Assembly (NCBI RefSeq): GCF_000196015.1
Contig: NC_007974.2
Coordinates: 620,001-684,000, forward strand
From: Cupriavidus metallidurans CH34
GTDB lineage: Bacteria; Pseudomonadota; Gammaproteobacteria; Burkholderiales; Burkholderiaceae
Length of the DNA: 64,000 bases
Direction: 5' to 3'
Below are positions 36,133 through 44,563 of the stretch, in pieces. Position 1 is the first letter of the stretch, and every line of letters starts with the position of its first letter. A program made the translations under genes and the position numbers. Below the pieces are notes generated by a model that saw only the letters and a program-made list of their open reading frames with translations, did no database searches and was not told where the DNA came from.

Positions 36133-37781
36133 GGCTTGTCCTCCGCTTTGCCGCGTATCAGCGCTTCGGGGTGCTGCTCCAGATAGTCGGCAAGCGAGCG
36201 GAGCGCGGCGGCCGTACGGGCGAGTTCCTTCATGGCGTCCGCCGTGTTCTGCTGCAGCGCCGAGTCGGGGCCGAGCGCGGTGTTGGCGGAGTCGAGCGTG
36301 GAGCGCGCCGATGCCAGCGTGTCGCGTGCTTGCGGCACGAGCTCCGAGTCCAGCCGCGTCAATAGCGAGGTCGCGTTGCGAAGCATGTCCTTGGTGTTCT
36401 GACCGATCTGCGCAAAGGGCACGCTGTTCAGTTGCGCGACAACACGTGTCAGGGACTGCTGCAGCGACTGCAGATCGCCCTGGATGGACGGAAACTCCGG
36501 CGGGTTTTCGTTCCAGTTGATCTTGGCCTTGGGTGCGTTGGGGAAGAAATCCAGCGCGATATAAAGCTGCCCGGTCAGAAGGTTACCGTTCCGCAACTGC
36601 ATTCGGAGCCCTTGGGAGACCAGGAAGTCGCCAAGCTCGCGGGGCGTTTCGGTCACCGGGCCCGCGCCCGCACCGGTGCGGTAACGCGACGTGAACCGTC
36701 CTGGGTAGAAGTTTATTTCCACCGGGATGCTGAATTTGCGCGTAACCGGATCGTAGCGTGTGTAGATGCCGGTGACCTCGCCGATCACGATGCCCCGGAA
36801 CTCGATCGGAGCGCCAACGGCCAGTCCGCGCACCGTGTCCGTGAAATTGACCACGTAGTGATGTACGACGCTGTCCTGGCGCTTGAGTGCGGTGACACGG
36901 TCATGGAACAGTGCGAAGGTCGATCCTGCCGCTGCAACGGGTTGGTCCTGCGATTCGTACGGGGTCTCGAAGCCGATGCCCCCGATCAGGATCGACACCA
37001 CGGACTGGGTGTTCACGCGCAAGCCACCCGTATCGAGCGACACGTCAACGCCGCTGGCGTGCCAGAAGCGTGTGCCCTGCTGCACGAACCGGTCGTACGG
37101 GGCATTCACGAACACCTTGAGCGTGACGCCACGCCCGTCGGAGTCGAGGTCGAACGCGGTGATCTGTCCCACCTGAAGGCGGCGGAAGTAGACCGGGGAG
37201 CCGACATCGAGCGAGCCCACGTCCTCGCTCTTTAGCGTGAACTCGCGGCCCGGCACGTCGCTGGTGAATGCGGGCGGCGTCTCGAGCCCGACAAAGTCGT
37301 GGCGCGTCGCCGTCGCCGTGCCGGCATCGGTGGCGATGTACGAACCGGACAGCAGTGTGCCGAGGCCGGAAACGGACCCGCCCGAGATGCGCGGCCGCAC
37401 CACCCAGAAACGCGTGTTGTCGACAAGCAGGCGTCCGGCGTCCTTGGCGATCTCGGCGGTCACCACCACGCGCTTGCTATCGGGGGAAAGCGCCACCGAC
37501 TTGACCAAGCCGATGTCGACGTCCTTGAACTTGATCTTGGTCTTGCCGGCCTCCAGGCCCTCGCCGGTCTTGAAGCTGACGGTGATCGTCGGTCCCTGTT
37601 CGATCACGGCCTTCACCGCGAGCCAGCCGCCGATCAGCACGGCGATGATCGGCACGAGCCATATGAGCTGCAGGCGCCAGCGCGAGCGCGATGGCGACTT
37701 GGCGACTTGGCGACGGCCTCGGGGAAGTCCGGGGTATCGGGGTCCTGGCCTGGACTGGTCATGGTTGATGCTCCGCTTCAT
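36129..37781 (-). CDS. pqiB: PqiB, multi-MCE-domain periplasm-spanning lipid transport protein (start disturbed by an 8-bp duplication)
   Basis: The open frame gives 550 residues. It has one membrane helix (LQLIWLVPIIAVLIGGWLAV), then three MCE domains (near GEGLEAGKTKIKFKDVDIG, DVGSPVYFRRLQVGQITAF and AVGAPIEFRGIVIGEVTGIY) and a long C-terminal helical part (TSLLTRLDSELVPQ to the end) that builds the needle. The N-terminus is odd. The best start, ATG 37762, has a GGAG and the operon's usual ATGA overlap with pqiA. It reads MTSPGQDPDTPDFPEAVAKS, but the repeated GGCGACTT at 37693-37714 shifts it out of frame. Only an upstream ATG at 37781, inside pqiA and without a good ribosome site, is in frame as given. 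Confidence 0.85.
   Translation of the reverse strand: MKRSINHDQSRPGPRYPGLPRGRRQVAKSPSRSRWRLQLIWLVPIIAVLIGGWLAVKAVIEQGPTITVSFKTGEGLEAGKTKIKFKDVDIGLVKSVALSPDSKRVVVTAEIAKDAGRLLVDNTRFWVVRPRISGGSVSGLGTLLSGSYIATDAGTATATRHDFVGLETPPAFTSDVPGREFTLKSEDVGSLDVGSPVYFRRLQVGQITAFDLDSDGRGVTLKVFVNAPYDRFVQQGTRFWHASGVDVSLDTGGLRVNTQSVVSILIGGIGFETPYESQDQPVAAAGSTFALFHDRVTALKRQDSVVHHYVVNFTDTVRGLAVGAPIEFRGIVIGEVTGIYTRYDPVTRKFSIPVEINFYPGRFTSRYRTGAGAGPVTETPRELGDFLVSQGLRMQLRNGNLLTGQLYIALDFFPNAPKAKINWNENPPEFPSIQGDLQSLQQSLTRVVAQLNSVPFAQIGQNTKDMLRNATSLLTRLDSELVPQARDTLASARSTLDSANTALGPDSALQQNTADAMKELARTAAALRSLADYLEQHPEALIRGKAEDKP
37693..37714. repeat. 8-bp tandem repeat in the pqiB 5' end
   Basis: GGCGACTT occurs twice in direct tandem (37693-37708), followed by a partial GGCGAC (37709-37714). 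Removing one unit would put ATG 37762 in frame with the rest of pqiB. Tandem units of this length are prone to slippage. Confidence 0.85.
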
Positions 37782-39030
37782 CCCAGATCAGCCGCGGATC
37801 GAATGTCATCGCGGCGAACATGGTCAGTACCACCACCGCGCCGAAGGCGATGGCGGCGGGGCCGGCCTGGATCGTGGCCAGGGCCTTGAATTGCACCAGT
37901 GCGACGAGCACGGTGATTACGTAGATATCCAGCATCGACCAGCGGCCGACGAACTCCACCACGCGATAGATCTTCGTGCGGCGCTTCGGCGCGGAGGTGG
38001 AATGAAACTGCGTGGAGAAGGCCAGGTAGCCGAGCGCGAGGATCTTGAGCATCGGCACGGCAATGCTGGCAATGAACACCACGATCGCGAGCAGCCACGA
38101 TCCTGACGTCCACAGGTATGCGACACCACTCAGGATCGTGTCGTTCTCCGCGCCGAACAGCGAGCTCGTGTACATGACGGGCAGCACGTTAGCGGGGATG
38201 TACAGCACGACGGCGGAAATCAGCAACGCCCAGGTGCGTGTCAGGCTCGCGGGTTTGCGGCTATGCAGCGTCGCGCCGCATCGCGGGCAGGCCAGCGCAT
38301 GGTCGCGCGTGTGGGCGCTGGTCAGCAATCCGCAATCGTGGCACGAAAGCAGGCCACAATGCGCCGCCGTGATGGGGCCCGAAACGATTGGCGGTTCCAG
38401 GTGCGGGCGTGCGCCGCTGGTTGTGCGCACATCCGAGAATCGGACCCATAGCGAATGCGGGTCGAAGGCGGTATGGGCCCCGACCAGCACGAGCATTAGC
38501 GCGCCGAACGACCACAGCGCGACGCCGGGCACGACCGACGCGATGTGCGCGAGCTTGACCAGGGCCACCAGCAGGCCAAGGATCAGCACCTCGGTCATTC
38601 CCCAGGACTCGGCCTGATGGCAGAGCCTCAGCACCTGAGGCGCAAACCAGGGCTTGCGGCCCAGACGCAGCGGCAGCAGTACCCACAACATGCCCACCGT
38701 CTGCAGTACCGGCATCACGATGGTCGTGATCAGGACCAGGATTGCCAGCGGCCACATGCCGCCGTGAAACAGCACGCGCACTGCGCCAGCGAGTGTCGTT
38801 TGCACCAGCGTGCCGCTGACGGAGAGACCGACGATCGGATAGAGATTCGAAATGCCCAGCAGCACCAGCGCGCCGAGCGCGAGGGCCAGCGCCTGCTCCA
38901 GGCCGTCAGGGTGGTTGCGGGCAAGTTCGGCGTCGCAGCGGCAGCATCGCAGCGTGCCCTTGATGGGCACGGGCAATGCGCGCTGGAGCAGGTCGCATTC
39001 GGGGCAGGCGATCAGATCGGTGCGGGTCAT
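37759..39030 (-). CDS. pqiA: PqiA, inner-membrane protein of the Pqi lipid transport system
   Basis: The protein has 423 residues from ATG 39030 behind GGAGGTGG. A 35-codon extension upstream is not needed. It has two similar halves, each with a zinc-ribbon-like motif followed by four helices: ACPECDLLQR with RCCRCDAEL near the N-terminus, and LSCHDCGLL with ACPRCGATLHSR near residue 250. PqiA is the inner-membrane partner of the PqiB tunnel in envelope lipid homeostasis. The operon order is pqiA-pqiB-pqiC with overlapping ends. Confidence 0.94.
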   Translation of the reverse strand: MTRTDLIACPECDLLQRALPVPIKGTLRCCRCDAELARNHPDGLEQALALALGALVLLGISNLYPIVGLSVSGTLVQTTLAGAVRVLFHGGMWPLAILVLITTIVMPVLQTVGMLWVLLPLRLGRKPWFAPQVLRLCHQAESWGMTEVLILGLLVALVKLAHIASVVPGVALWSFGALMLVLVGAHTAFDPHSLWVRFSDVRTTSGARPHLEPPIVSGPITAAHCGLLSCHDCGLLTSAHTRDHALACPRCGATLHSRKPASLTRTWALLISAVVLYIPANVLPVMYTSSLFGAENDTILSGVAYLWTSGSWLLAIVVFIASIAVPMLKILALGYLAFSTQFHSTSAPKRRTKIYRVVEFVGRWSMLDIYVITVLVALVQFKALATIQAGPAAIAFGAVVVLTMFAAMTFDPRLIWDEAEHQP

Positions 39031-39242
39031 GCGCCACCTCCGTGACGTGTTCGGCCTTGACGATCCTGCTTTGCCTGTTGACATCGCCGGTGCCGGAGTG
39101 GCTTCCTGGTCCTTTCCGCTTTGTACAGGCGTCAAGCCACCAGCGGCTCGTGGGAGCCACTGCAGCTAAGCCTATCAATCGACGCCTGGATCGGGTAGGG
39201 GACTTTGGTCCAGCATCGCCGGGCTACGCACGGGATATGCCC

Positions 39243-39276
39243 GGCGTAATCGGCGTAATTGGCGTAACCGGCGAAT
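39243..39276. repeat. 9-bp tandem repeat between pqiA and the MerR gene
   Basis: The unit GGCGTAAYY occurs three times (GGCGTAATC, GGCGTAATT, GGCGTAACC) with a degenerate fourth. It ends about 14 bases before the MerR stop codon. Confidence 0.65.
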
Positions 39277-39289
39277 GAAACTGCATGAA

Positions 39290-39703
39290 TCAGCGCCCGG
39301 AGCGCTGATCCATCTGCCCCAGCACGTGCCGCGCGTGTCCCGAGCAGTCTTCGTCGTCGGCAAGGTTCTCGATGTCGTGGGCGAGCGCGAGCAGGTCGCG
39401 CCGGGTGCCAGCCAGCCGCTGTTCCAACAATTCGATCTCGCCGGCCTTGCGCCGCAATACCTCGATCAGTTTTTCGCGCGGCCAGTCATTGAGACGGGTC
39501 GGAAGGATGGCGCGGATTTCGTCGAGCGAGAAGCCGGCGTTCTGGGCCCGCAGGATGATTTCTAGCCGTGTCAGCGTTTCCGGGGCGTACTCACGGTAGC
39601 CATTGGCCTGCCGCTGTGCCGGCTGGAGCAGACCGCTTGCCTCGTAGAACCGAATGCGCGAGGCGGCCACGCCGCTCAGGCGTGCCAGTTCTCCAATCTT
39701 CAT
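39290..39703 (-). CDS. MerR-family transcriptional regulator
   Basis: The product is 137 residues. The N-terminal HTH MKIGELARLSGVAASRIRFYEASGLL (1-26) and wing NGYREYAPETL are classical. A coiled-coil dimerisation helix follows (KLIEVLRRKAGEIELLEQRLAGTRRDL) and a short C-terminus with one Cys (DDEDCSGHARH). It is divergent from an Old Yellow Enzyme gene, and its operator sits in a long-spacer promoter between them, so it probably induces that gene upon electrophile or related stress. Confidence 0.93.
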   Translation of the reverse strand: MKIGELARLSGVAASRIRFYEASGLLQPAQRQANGYREYAPETLTRLEIILRAQNAGFSLDEIRAILPTRLNDWPREKLIEVLRRKAGEIELLEQRLAGTRRDLLALAHDIENLADDEDCSGHARHVLGQMDQRSGR

Positions 39704-39722
39704 CTGCAGTGTTCCAGGGGAC

Positions 39723-39753
39723 TTGACATTAAAGTTGACTTTAAGCTTAGGGT
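39723..39753 (+). promoter_or_regulatory. MerR-type promoter with operator in a 19-bp spacer
   Basis: TTGACA (39723-39728) is followed after 19 bases by TAGGGT (39748-39753). The spacer contains the palindrome TTAAAGT-TG-ACTTTAA (39729-39744). The overlong spacer with a central dyad is the classical layout that MerR proteins untwist to activate transcription. Confidence 0.78.
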
Positions 39754-39798
39754 TACGCAGTCGTCAACGCAATGCGCAAATGCCTGCGAACCCCAGCC

Positions 39799-41034
39799 AT
39801 GAAACTGTTCACGCCCCTTACCCTGCCCAACGGCGCAGTCATTCCCAACCGCCTGGCCAAGGCCGCCATGGAAGAGAACATGGCCGATGCGGACCATGCG
39901 CCATCTGACGCATTGCTACGCCTCTACGAAGCCTGGGCCGCGGGAGGCGCTGGCCTGATGCTTACGGGCAATGTCATGGTCGATCACCGGGCGATGACCG
40001 GACCGAATGGCGTCGTGCTGGAGAACGACGCCCATCTGGATCGCTTCCGGCAATGGGCGCGGATCGCGCGCGCCCACGGCGCCCACGTCTGGATGCAGAT
40101 CAACCACCCCGGCCGCCAGATGCCCGCCGCGCTGGGACAGACCACGCTGGCGCCGTCAGCGGTTCCGCTGGAACTGGGCGCGCTGTCCAAGCAGTTTCCT
40201 GTTCCCAGGGAGATGACCGCAGCCGACATCGACGATGTGCGCGAGCTCTTCGTCCGCAGCGCTCAGCTGGCCGAACAGAGCGGCTTCACTGGCGTGCAGA
40301 TCCACGCGGCCCATGGCTATCTGCTCAGTCAGTTCCTGTCGCCGCTGGCTAACCGGCGACAGGACCAATGGGGTGGCCCGATCGAGAACCGCGCGCGCCT
40401 GCTGCTCGACATCGTACGTGCGGTGCGGCAGGCGGTGTCGCCGGCTTTCGTGGTGTCCGTCAAGCTGAACTCGGCCGATTTCCAGCGCGGGGGATTCAGC
40501 CCCGATGACGCGAAGCGCGTGGTCGAACTGCTCAATCCGCTCGGCGTCGATCTGGTGGAACTGTCGGGCGGCAGCTACGAAGCCCCGGCCATGCAAGGGC
40601 AGGCGCGGGATGGGCGCACGCTCGAGCGCGAGGCGTACTTTCTGGCCTTTGCGCGTGATATCGCAGCCATCGCGCAGATGCCGCTGATGGTCACGGGTGG
40701 TATCCGTCGCCGCGCCGTGGCCGACCAGGTGGTCGATAGCGGCATTGCGATGGTTGGCATCGCCACCGCGCTGTCCATCGATCCCAATCTGCCGCGCGAT
40801 TGGTTGGCGGGCAAGAACAACGCGCCCGCGCTCCGCCCGATCACATGGAAGAACAAGGTGCTGGGTTCGCTGGCCAACATGGCCGTGGTCAAGTTCCAGC
40901 TCAAGCGGCTCAGCCAGGGACGCGGCACGCATCCACGGGTCTCCCCGCTCAGGGCACTGCTCATGCAGCAAATGGCCAACGCCTGCCAGACAAGGCGTTA
41001 CAAGCGCTGGATGATGGGGCGGGAGTTGGGCTGA
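39799..41034 (+). CDS. NADH:flavin oxidoreductase, Old Yellow Enzyme family
   Basis: The product is 411 residues from ATG 39799 (MKLFTPLTLPNGAVIPNRLAKAAM). An upstream ATG at 39772 adds nine residues. It has the FMN barrel, with QINHPGRQMP, FTGVQIHAAHGYLLSQFLSPLANRRQDQWGGPIENRARLLLDIV and MVTGGIRRR. It reduces activated C=C bonds with NAD(P)H. The divergent MerR regulator and its promoter suggest that it is inducible by electrophiles. The C-terminal tail (about 360-411) is longer and more basic than in short OYEs. Confidence 0.92.
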   Translation: MKLFTPLTLPNGAVIPNRLAKAAMEENMADADHAPSDALLRLYEAWAAGGAGLMLTGNVMVDHRAMTGPNGVVLENDAHLDRFRQWARIARAHGAHVWMQINHPGRQMPAALGQTTLAPSAVPLELGALSKQFPVPREMTAADIDDVRELFVRSAQLAEQSGFTGVQIHAAHGYLLSQFLSPLANRRQDQWGGPIENRARLLLDIVRAVRQAVSPAFVVSVKLNSADFQRGGFSPDDAKRVVELLNPLGVDLVELSGGSYEAPAMQGQARDGRTLEREAYFLAFARDIAAIAQMPLMVTGGIRRRAVADQVVDSGIAMVGIATALSIDPNLPRDWLAGKNNAPALRPITWKNKVLGSLANMAVVKFQLKRLSQGRGTHPRVSPLRALLMQQMANACQTRRYKRWMMGRELG

Positions 41035-41062
41035 GGGTAAGTGAGGGTAAGGGGCAGGCCCG

Positions 41063-41980
41063 CTATCGCCCCTGATTCACGGCTTCGAATCCGGCGACGA
41101 GTGCATCGAGCAGATGGCGCACGGCGGGCACCATGCCGCGCCGCGTCGGAAAGATCGCGTGCACGAGCCCACTCGTCGAGGCCAGTTCGGGCAGCAGATG
41201 CAGCAGCCGGCCTGACTGCAGATCCTCTTCGATGAATTCCCTCGGCAGCATGGCCACGCCGACGCCGAACATCGCGGCGATTCTCAGGCTTGCGATATCG
41301 TCCGTTGCGAGTCGGGGGCGGTGGGCGAAAGCCTGCTCCTTTCCGCCGGCATCGACAAGATTCCAGACGTATCGCTCGTTGTTGCTGGCCATGGCAATGG
41401 TCGGCCAGTCCTGTAGCGATTCGATCGAGGCTGGCGGGGCGTGCAGCCTTGCCAGTTCCGGACTTGCGACGAGGACGAACGTGGACAAGCCCAGTTGCCG
41501 GACCGCGAGGTCGGTGTCCTCCAGTGGCGCGGGCCTGACGCGGATCGCGAAGTCCAGCCCTTCTTCGATGACGTCGACGCGGCGATTGGTGGCGTCGACC
41601 AGAACCTGCACCTGTGGGTTGTCGTGCACGTAACGAGAGATGGTCTCGGCGACGCCCGAACTGAGGAGCGCAACCGGGCAACTGATCCGCACGGTGCCCT
41701 GTGGCTGCGAGCGGGTCTGGTCGACGATCTCCTTGGCGGCCCTGGCTTCGGCCACCACCGCAAGGCAGTGCTGGTGAAAGCGTCGCCCGGTCTCCGTCAA
41801 CGACAGGCTGCGGCTGGTGCGGTTCAGCAGGCGCACGCCAAGCGCCTCTTCCAGCGCGCGGATGCGCCGGCTCAGTTTCGATGTCTGCTGGCCAAGGCTA
41901 CGGGCGGCGGCAGTGAAGCTGCCGCGATCCACCACTTCGGCGAACAGCCGAAGGTCATTGAGGTCCGGGATCTGATCCAT
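41063..41980 (-). CDS. LysR-family transcriptional regulator of the pirin-wrbA operon
   Basis: The protein has 305 residues with the HTH LRLFAEVVDRGSFTAAARSLGQQTSKLSRRIRALEEALG and an effector domain with GTVRISCPVALLSSGVAETI and LDFAIRVRPAPLEDTDLAVRQLG. The sequence resembles the AaeR/PecT-like branch that controls quinone or aromatic-stress genes. It is divergent from pirin, and a 19-bp palindrome lies just before its start. Confidence 0.92.
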   Translation of the reverse strand: MDQIPDLNDLRLFAEVVDRGSFTAAARSLGQQTSKLSRRIRALEEALGVRLLNRTSRSLSLTETGRRFHQHCLAVVAEARAAKEIVDQTRSQPQGTVRISCPVALLSSGVAETISRYVHDNPQVQVLVDATNRRVDVIEEGLDFAIRVRPAPLEDTDLAVRQLGLSTFVLVASPELARLHAPPASIESLQDWPTIAMASNNERYVWNLVDAGGKEQAFAHRPRLATDDIASLRIAAMFGVGVAMLPREFIEEDLQSGRLLHLLPELASTSGLVHAIFPTRRGMVPAVRHLLDALVAGFEAVNQGR

Positions 41981-41995
41981 GTGAGGAGGCGCTTC

Positions 41996-42014
41996 AGGAT
42001 GATCAGATCATCCT
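41996..42014. promoter_or_regulatory. Probable LysR operator, 19-bp palindrome
   Basis: AGGATGATC and GATCATCCT flank a single A. It is 15 bases upstream of the regulator's start and about 145 bases before pirin, suited to autoregulation and divergent activation. Confidence 0.6.
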
Positions 42015-42160
42015 ACTGGTGGCAACGATGCTTTGCAAACTCGGATATTTCGCCGTTGTCGTTGCTTGTCTAGCATTCATCCCAACCAGAGACCACGCTA
42101 AATCGTGCGGGTCGATGGGAGAGCCGGCCGATCGCGGACGGCCTGACCGAGGGGATGGAA

Positions 42161-42859
42161 ATGCTCGTACACCGGCGTTGGGAATCACTGGATGCAGCCG
42201 ATCATGGCTGGCTCCGCGCGAAGCACCACTTCCAGGTCGATGCCGCTGGCAACCCCGCGCATCACCCGCTTGGCTCGCTGATTGTCTGGAATGACGACGA
42301 GATTGCGGTCGGTGCCGGCTTTCCGCTTCATGGGCACCGTGACATGGAGATCGTCACGTATGTCCGCCAGGGGACGCTCGAACACCGCGACACGCTGGGC
42401 TCCATCGGCACGATCCGGGCGGGAGAGGTCCAGGTGATGAGTGCGGGCCGTGGCATTCGTCACGCCGAGTCCAACCGCGGCAGCGAGCCGCTCAGGCTCT
42501 ATCAGATCTGGCTGCTGCCGCGCGAACGTGGCGGTGACCCGCGATGGGAGACCCGGCCCTTTCCCGAGGCAGGCCGATTCGGACGCTTCGCGGTACTGGC
42601 CAGTGGATTCCCCGGCGACGGCGACGCGCTGCCGATCCGTGCCAATGCTCGGCTTCTCGCCGCGACGCTCGGGCCCGGCGATCGCCTCACACATTCATTT
42701 GCTCCACACAACAACGCTTACCTCGTGGTGGCTTCGGGACGTATCGCCGTGGATGGCGAGTTCGTCGGGCTACGCGATGGGGTGGCGATCACGAATGCCG
42801 CATCCATCGACGTCGCGGCGCTTGAACACTCTGAACTGGTGATGGTGGAAACCCGTTGA
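42161..42859 (+). CDS. Pirin family protein (bicupin)
   Basis: The start is taken at ATG 42161, six bases after GAGGGG; the in-frame ATG at 42155 directly abuts that site. The product is 232 residues. Pirin metal ligands are visible in the N-terminal cupin: FPLHGHRDMEIVTYVRQGTLEHRDTLG, and GEVQVMSAGRGIRHAESN. Pirins bind iron, and some are quercetinases or redox sensors. It leads a four-gene operon with doxX, a SnoaL-like protein and wrbA. Confidence 0.93.
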   Translation: MLVHRRWESLDAADHGWLRAKHHFQVDAAGNPAHHPLGSLIVWNDDEIAVGAGFPLHGHRDMEIVTYVRQGTLEHRDTLGSIGTIRAGEVQVMSAGRGIRHAESNRGSEPLRLYQIWLLPRERGGDPRWETRPFPEAGRFGRFAVLASGFPGDGDALPIRANARLLAATLGPGDRLTHSFAPHNNAYLVVASGRIAVDGEFVGLRDGVAITNAASIDVAALEHSELVMVETR

Positions 42860-42911
42860 GAGTCACTTGATCCATCCACCTCGAAGCATTTTCGTCTGAA
42901 AGGACATGACC

Positions 42912-43334
42912 ATGGAACACAACAAGTACTACCCGCTACTCGGCCGCATCATGCTCGGTGCGCCATTTCTCATGAGCGGTCTCGGAAAACTGGCCGCATA
43001 TGGCGGCACCGTTGGCTATATTTCCGCAGTCGGCCTGCCTGTGGCACCGCTGGCGTACCTGATCGCGGTGGCGGTCGAGGTGGGCGGCGGCATGATGCTG
43101 TTGTCGGGCTATCAGGTGCGTGCGGCGTCGCTAGTGATGGCGGCATTCTGCGTGGCGACAGCCGTTTTCTTCCATCACAACTTCGCCGATCAGAATCAGA
43201 TGATTCACTTCCTGAAGAACCTGATGATCGCGGGCGGCCTTTTGCAGATCGCCAGCTTTGGCGCGGGCGCATGGAGCCTGGACGCGCGTCTTGCGGGGCC
43301 GGCGTCGCACAAGACGGCGTTGCGGGCGAACTGA
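42912..43334 (+). CDS. DoxX family membrane protein
   Basis: The product is 140 residues from ATG 42912, seven bases after AGGA; ATG 42906 is too close to it. It has four hydrophobic helices, with the DoxX-type GRIMLGAPFLMSGLGKLAAYGGTVGYI and AVEVGGGMMLLSGYQVR. These proteins often accompany redox stress genes, and in other systems a DoxX protein works with thiosulfate or thiol oxidation. It is cotranscribed with pirin and wrbA (gaps about 50 bases). Confidence 0.9.
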   Translation: MEHNKYYPLLGRIMLGAPFLMSGLGKLAAYGGTVGYISAVGLPVAPLAYLIAVAVEVGGGMMLLSGYQVRAASLVMAAFCVATAVFFHHNFADQNQMIHFLKNLMIAGGLLQIASFGAGAWSLDARLAGPASHKTALRAN

Positions 43335-43384
43335 TATCGGCGATTGCTTGGCAAGCATGACGAATTGCCTGCAGGAGGCAACCA

Positions 43385-43750
43385 ATGCAGAACAGTATTC
43401 CAACGCTGTTGCGGCGCAATCTTGAAGAGGTCTTCGGCGAAATCGATCCGGCGCGCAGGCGCCGCGCCATCGACGACATCTTCACTGACGACAGCGTGTT
43501 CTACGATCCGAACAGCGGTATCCATCGTGGCCGCGACGCGATCGACAGGATTGCAGGTGTTATCAAGGCGTCGCATCCGGACTTCCGGTATCAGCCGATT
43601 GCCGAGCCCGAGGTGGCGGGGGACGGCGGGCGCATTCGATGGGTATCGGGGCGTCCTGGCGAAGCGCCTGCCTATGCGGGCACCGACTTCATCGTTACCA
43701 GGGACGGCCGCATTGTTGCCGTTTATCTCTTCTTCGACGAACTGCCTTGA
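43385..43750 (+). CDS. SnoaL-like / NTF2-fold protein
   Basis: The product is 121 residues behind GCAGGAGG. Features are the NTF2-like beginning RRNLEEVFGEIDPARRRRAIDDIFTDDSVFYDPNSG, GRDAIDRIAGVIKASHPDFRYQ and the end RDGRIVAVYLFFDELP. Such small proteins are isomerases, hydrolases or binding proteins. The reaction is unknown, but the operon suggests a role in handling quinones or other reactive small molecules. Confidence 0.87.
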   Translation: MQNSIPTLLRRNLEEVFGEIDPARRRRAIDDIFTDDSVFYDPNSGIHRGRDAIDRIAGVIKASHPDFRYQPIAEPEVAGDGGRIRWVSGRPGEAPAYAGTDFIVTRDGRIVAVYLFFDELP

Positions 43751-43838
43751 GTCGTGGCGCGCCTGCCTCAAAAGGCTGGTGCTGCCGAATCCCTCCGGCG
43801 TTGCCGGAACCATAGAAACCTCATGAAGGAGTCTGCAA

Positions 43839-44438
43839 ATGTCCAAGGTCCTGGTGCTGTATTACTCCACCTACGGGCACGTGGAAGCCCTGGCGGAGGC
43901 GGTCGCTGAAGGCGCTCGCGCCACCGGCGCTACCGTCGACGTCAAGCGGGTACCGGAAACGGTGCCGGCGGCGGTAGCCGAGGCCTCCCACTTCAAGGTC
44001 GACCAGAAAGCGCCGGTAGCCACGGTAGAGGATCTGGCTAACTACGACGCCATCGTGGTCGGCACACCAACGCGCTTCGGGCGCATTTCCTCGCAGATGG
44101 CGGCGTTTCTCGATCAGGCCGGTGGCCTGTGGATGCGCGGCGTGCTGAACGGCAAGGTCGGAGGCGCTTTCACGTCAACTGCCACTCAGCACGGCGGGCA
44201 GGAAGCCACGCTGTTCTCGATCATTGCCAACCTGCTGCACTTCGGCATGACCATCGTCGGTTTGCCGTACAGCCATCAAGGGCAGATGACGCTGGATGAA
44301 ATCGTCGGCGGGTCGCCGTATGGCGCGACGACCATTGCTGGCGGACAAGGGCAACGTCAGCCGAGCGCCATCGAACTCGAGGGTGCGCGCCACCAGGGCG
44401 AACTGATCGCGAAGACCGCGAACAAGCTGTTCGGCTGA
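43839..44438 (+). CDS. wrbA: NAD(P)H:quinone oxidoreductase WrbA
   Basis: The protein has 199 residues behind AAGGAG. Flavodoxin-like WrbA signatures are [48 protein letters not shown], and [33 protein letters not shown]. It performs two-electron reduction of quinones with FMN, avoiding semiquinone radicals. It is the last gene of the LysR-controlled operon. Confidence 0.95.
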   Translation: MSKVLVLYYSTYGHVEALAEAVAEGARATGATVDVKRVPETVPAAVAEASHFKVDQKAPVATVEDLANYDAIVVGTPTRFGRISSQMAAFLDQAGGLWMRGVLNGKVGGAFTSTATQHGGQEATLFSIIANLLHFGMTIVGLPYSHQGQMTLDEIVGGSPYGATTIAGGQGQRQPSAIELEGARHQGELIAKTANKLFG

Positions 44439-44563
44439 GGATGTGCATCGCTAGCTGAGCGGCCTGCCGGAGGCAGTCGGACAGGGGGGCGCCTTGCCGT
44501 GCGTCGCTTCCTTTTCGCCCATGGCGGGAAGGAAGCGACATGCGTTCCCGGCGCGCTCGGGTG

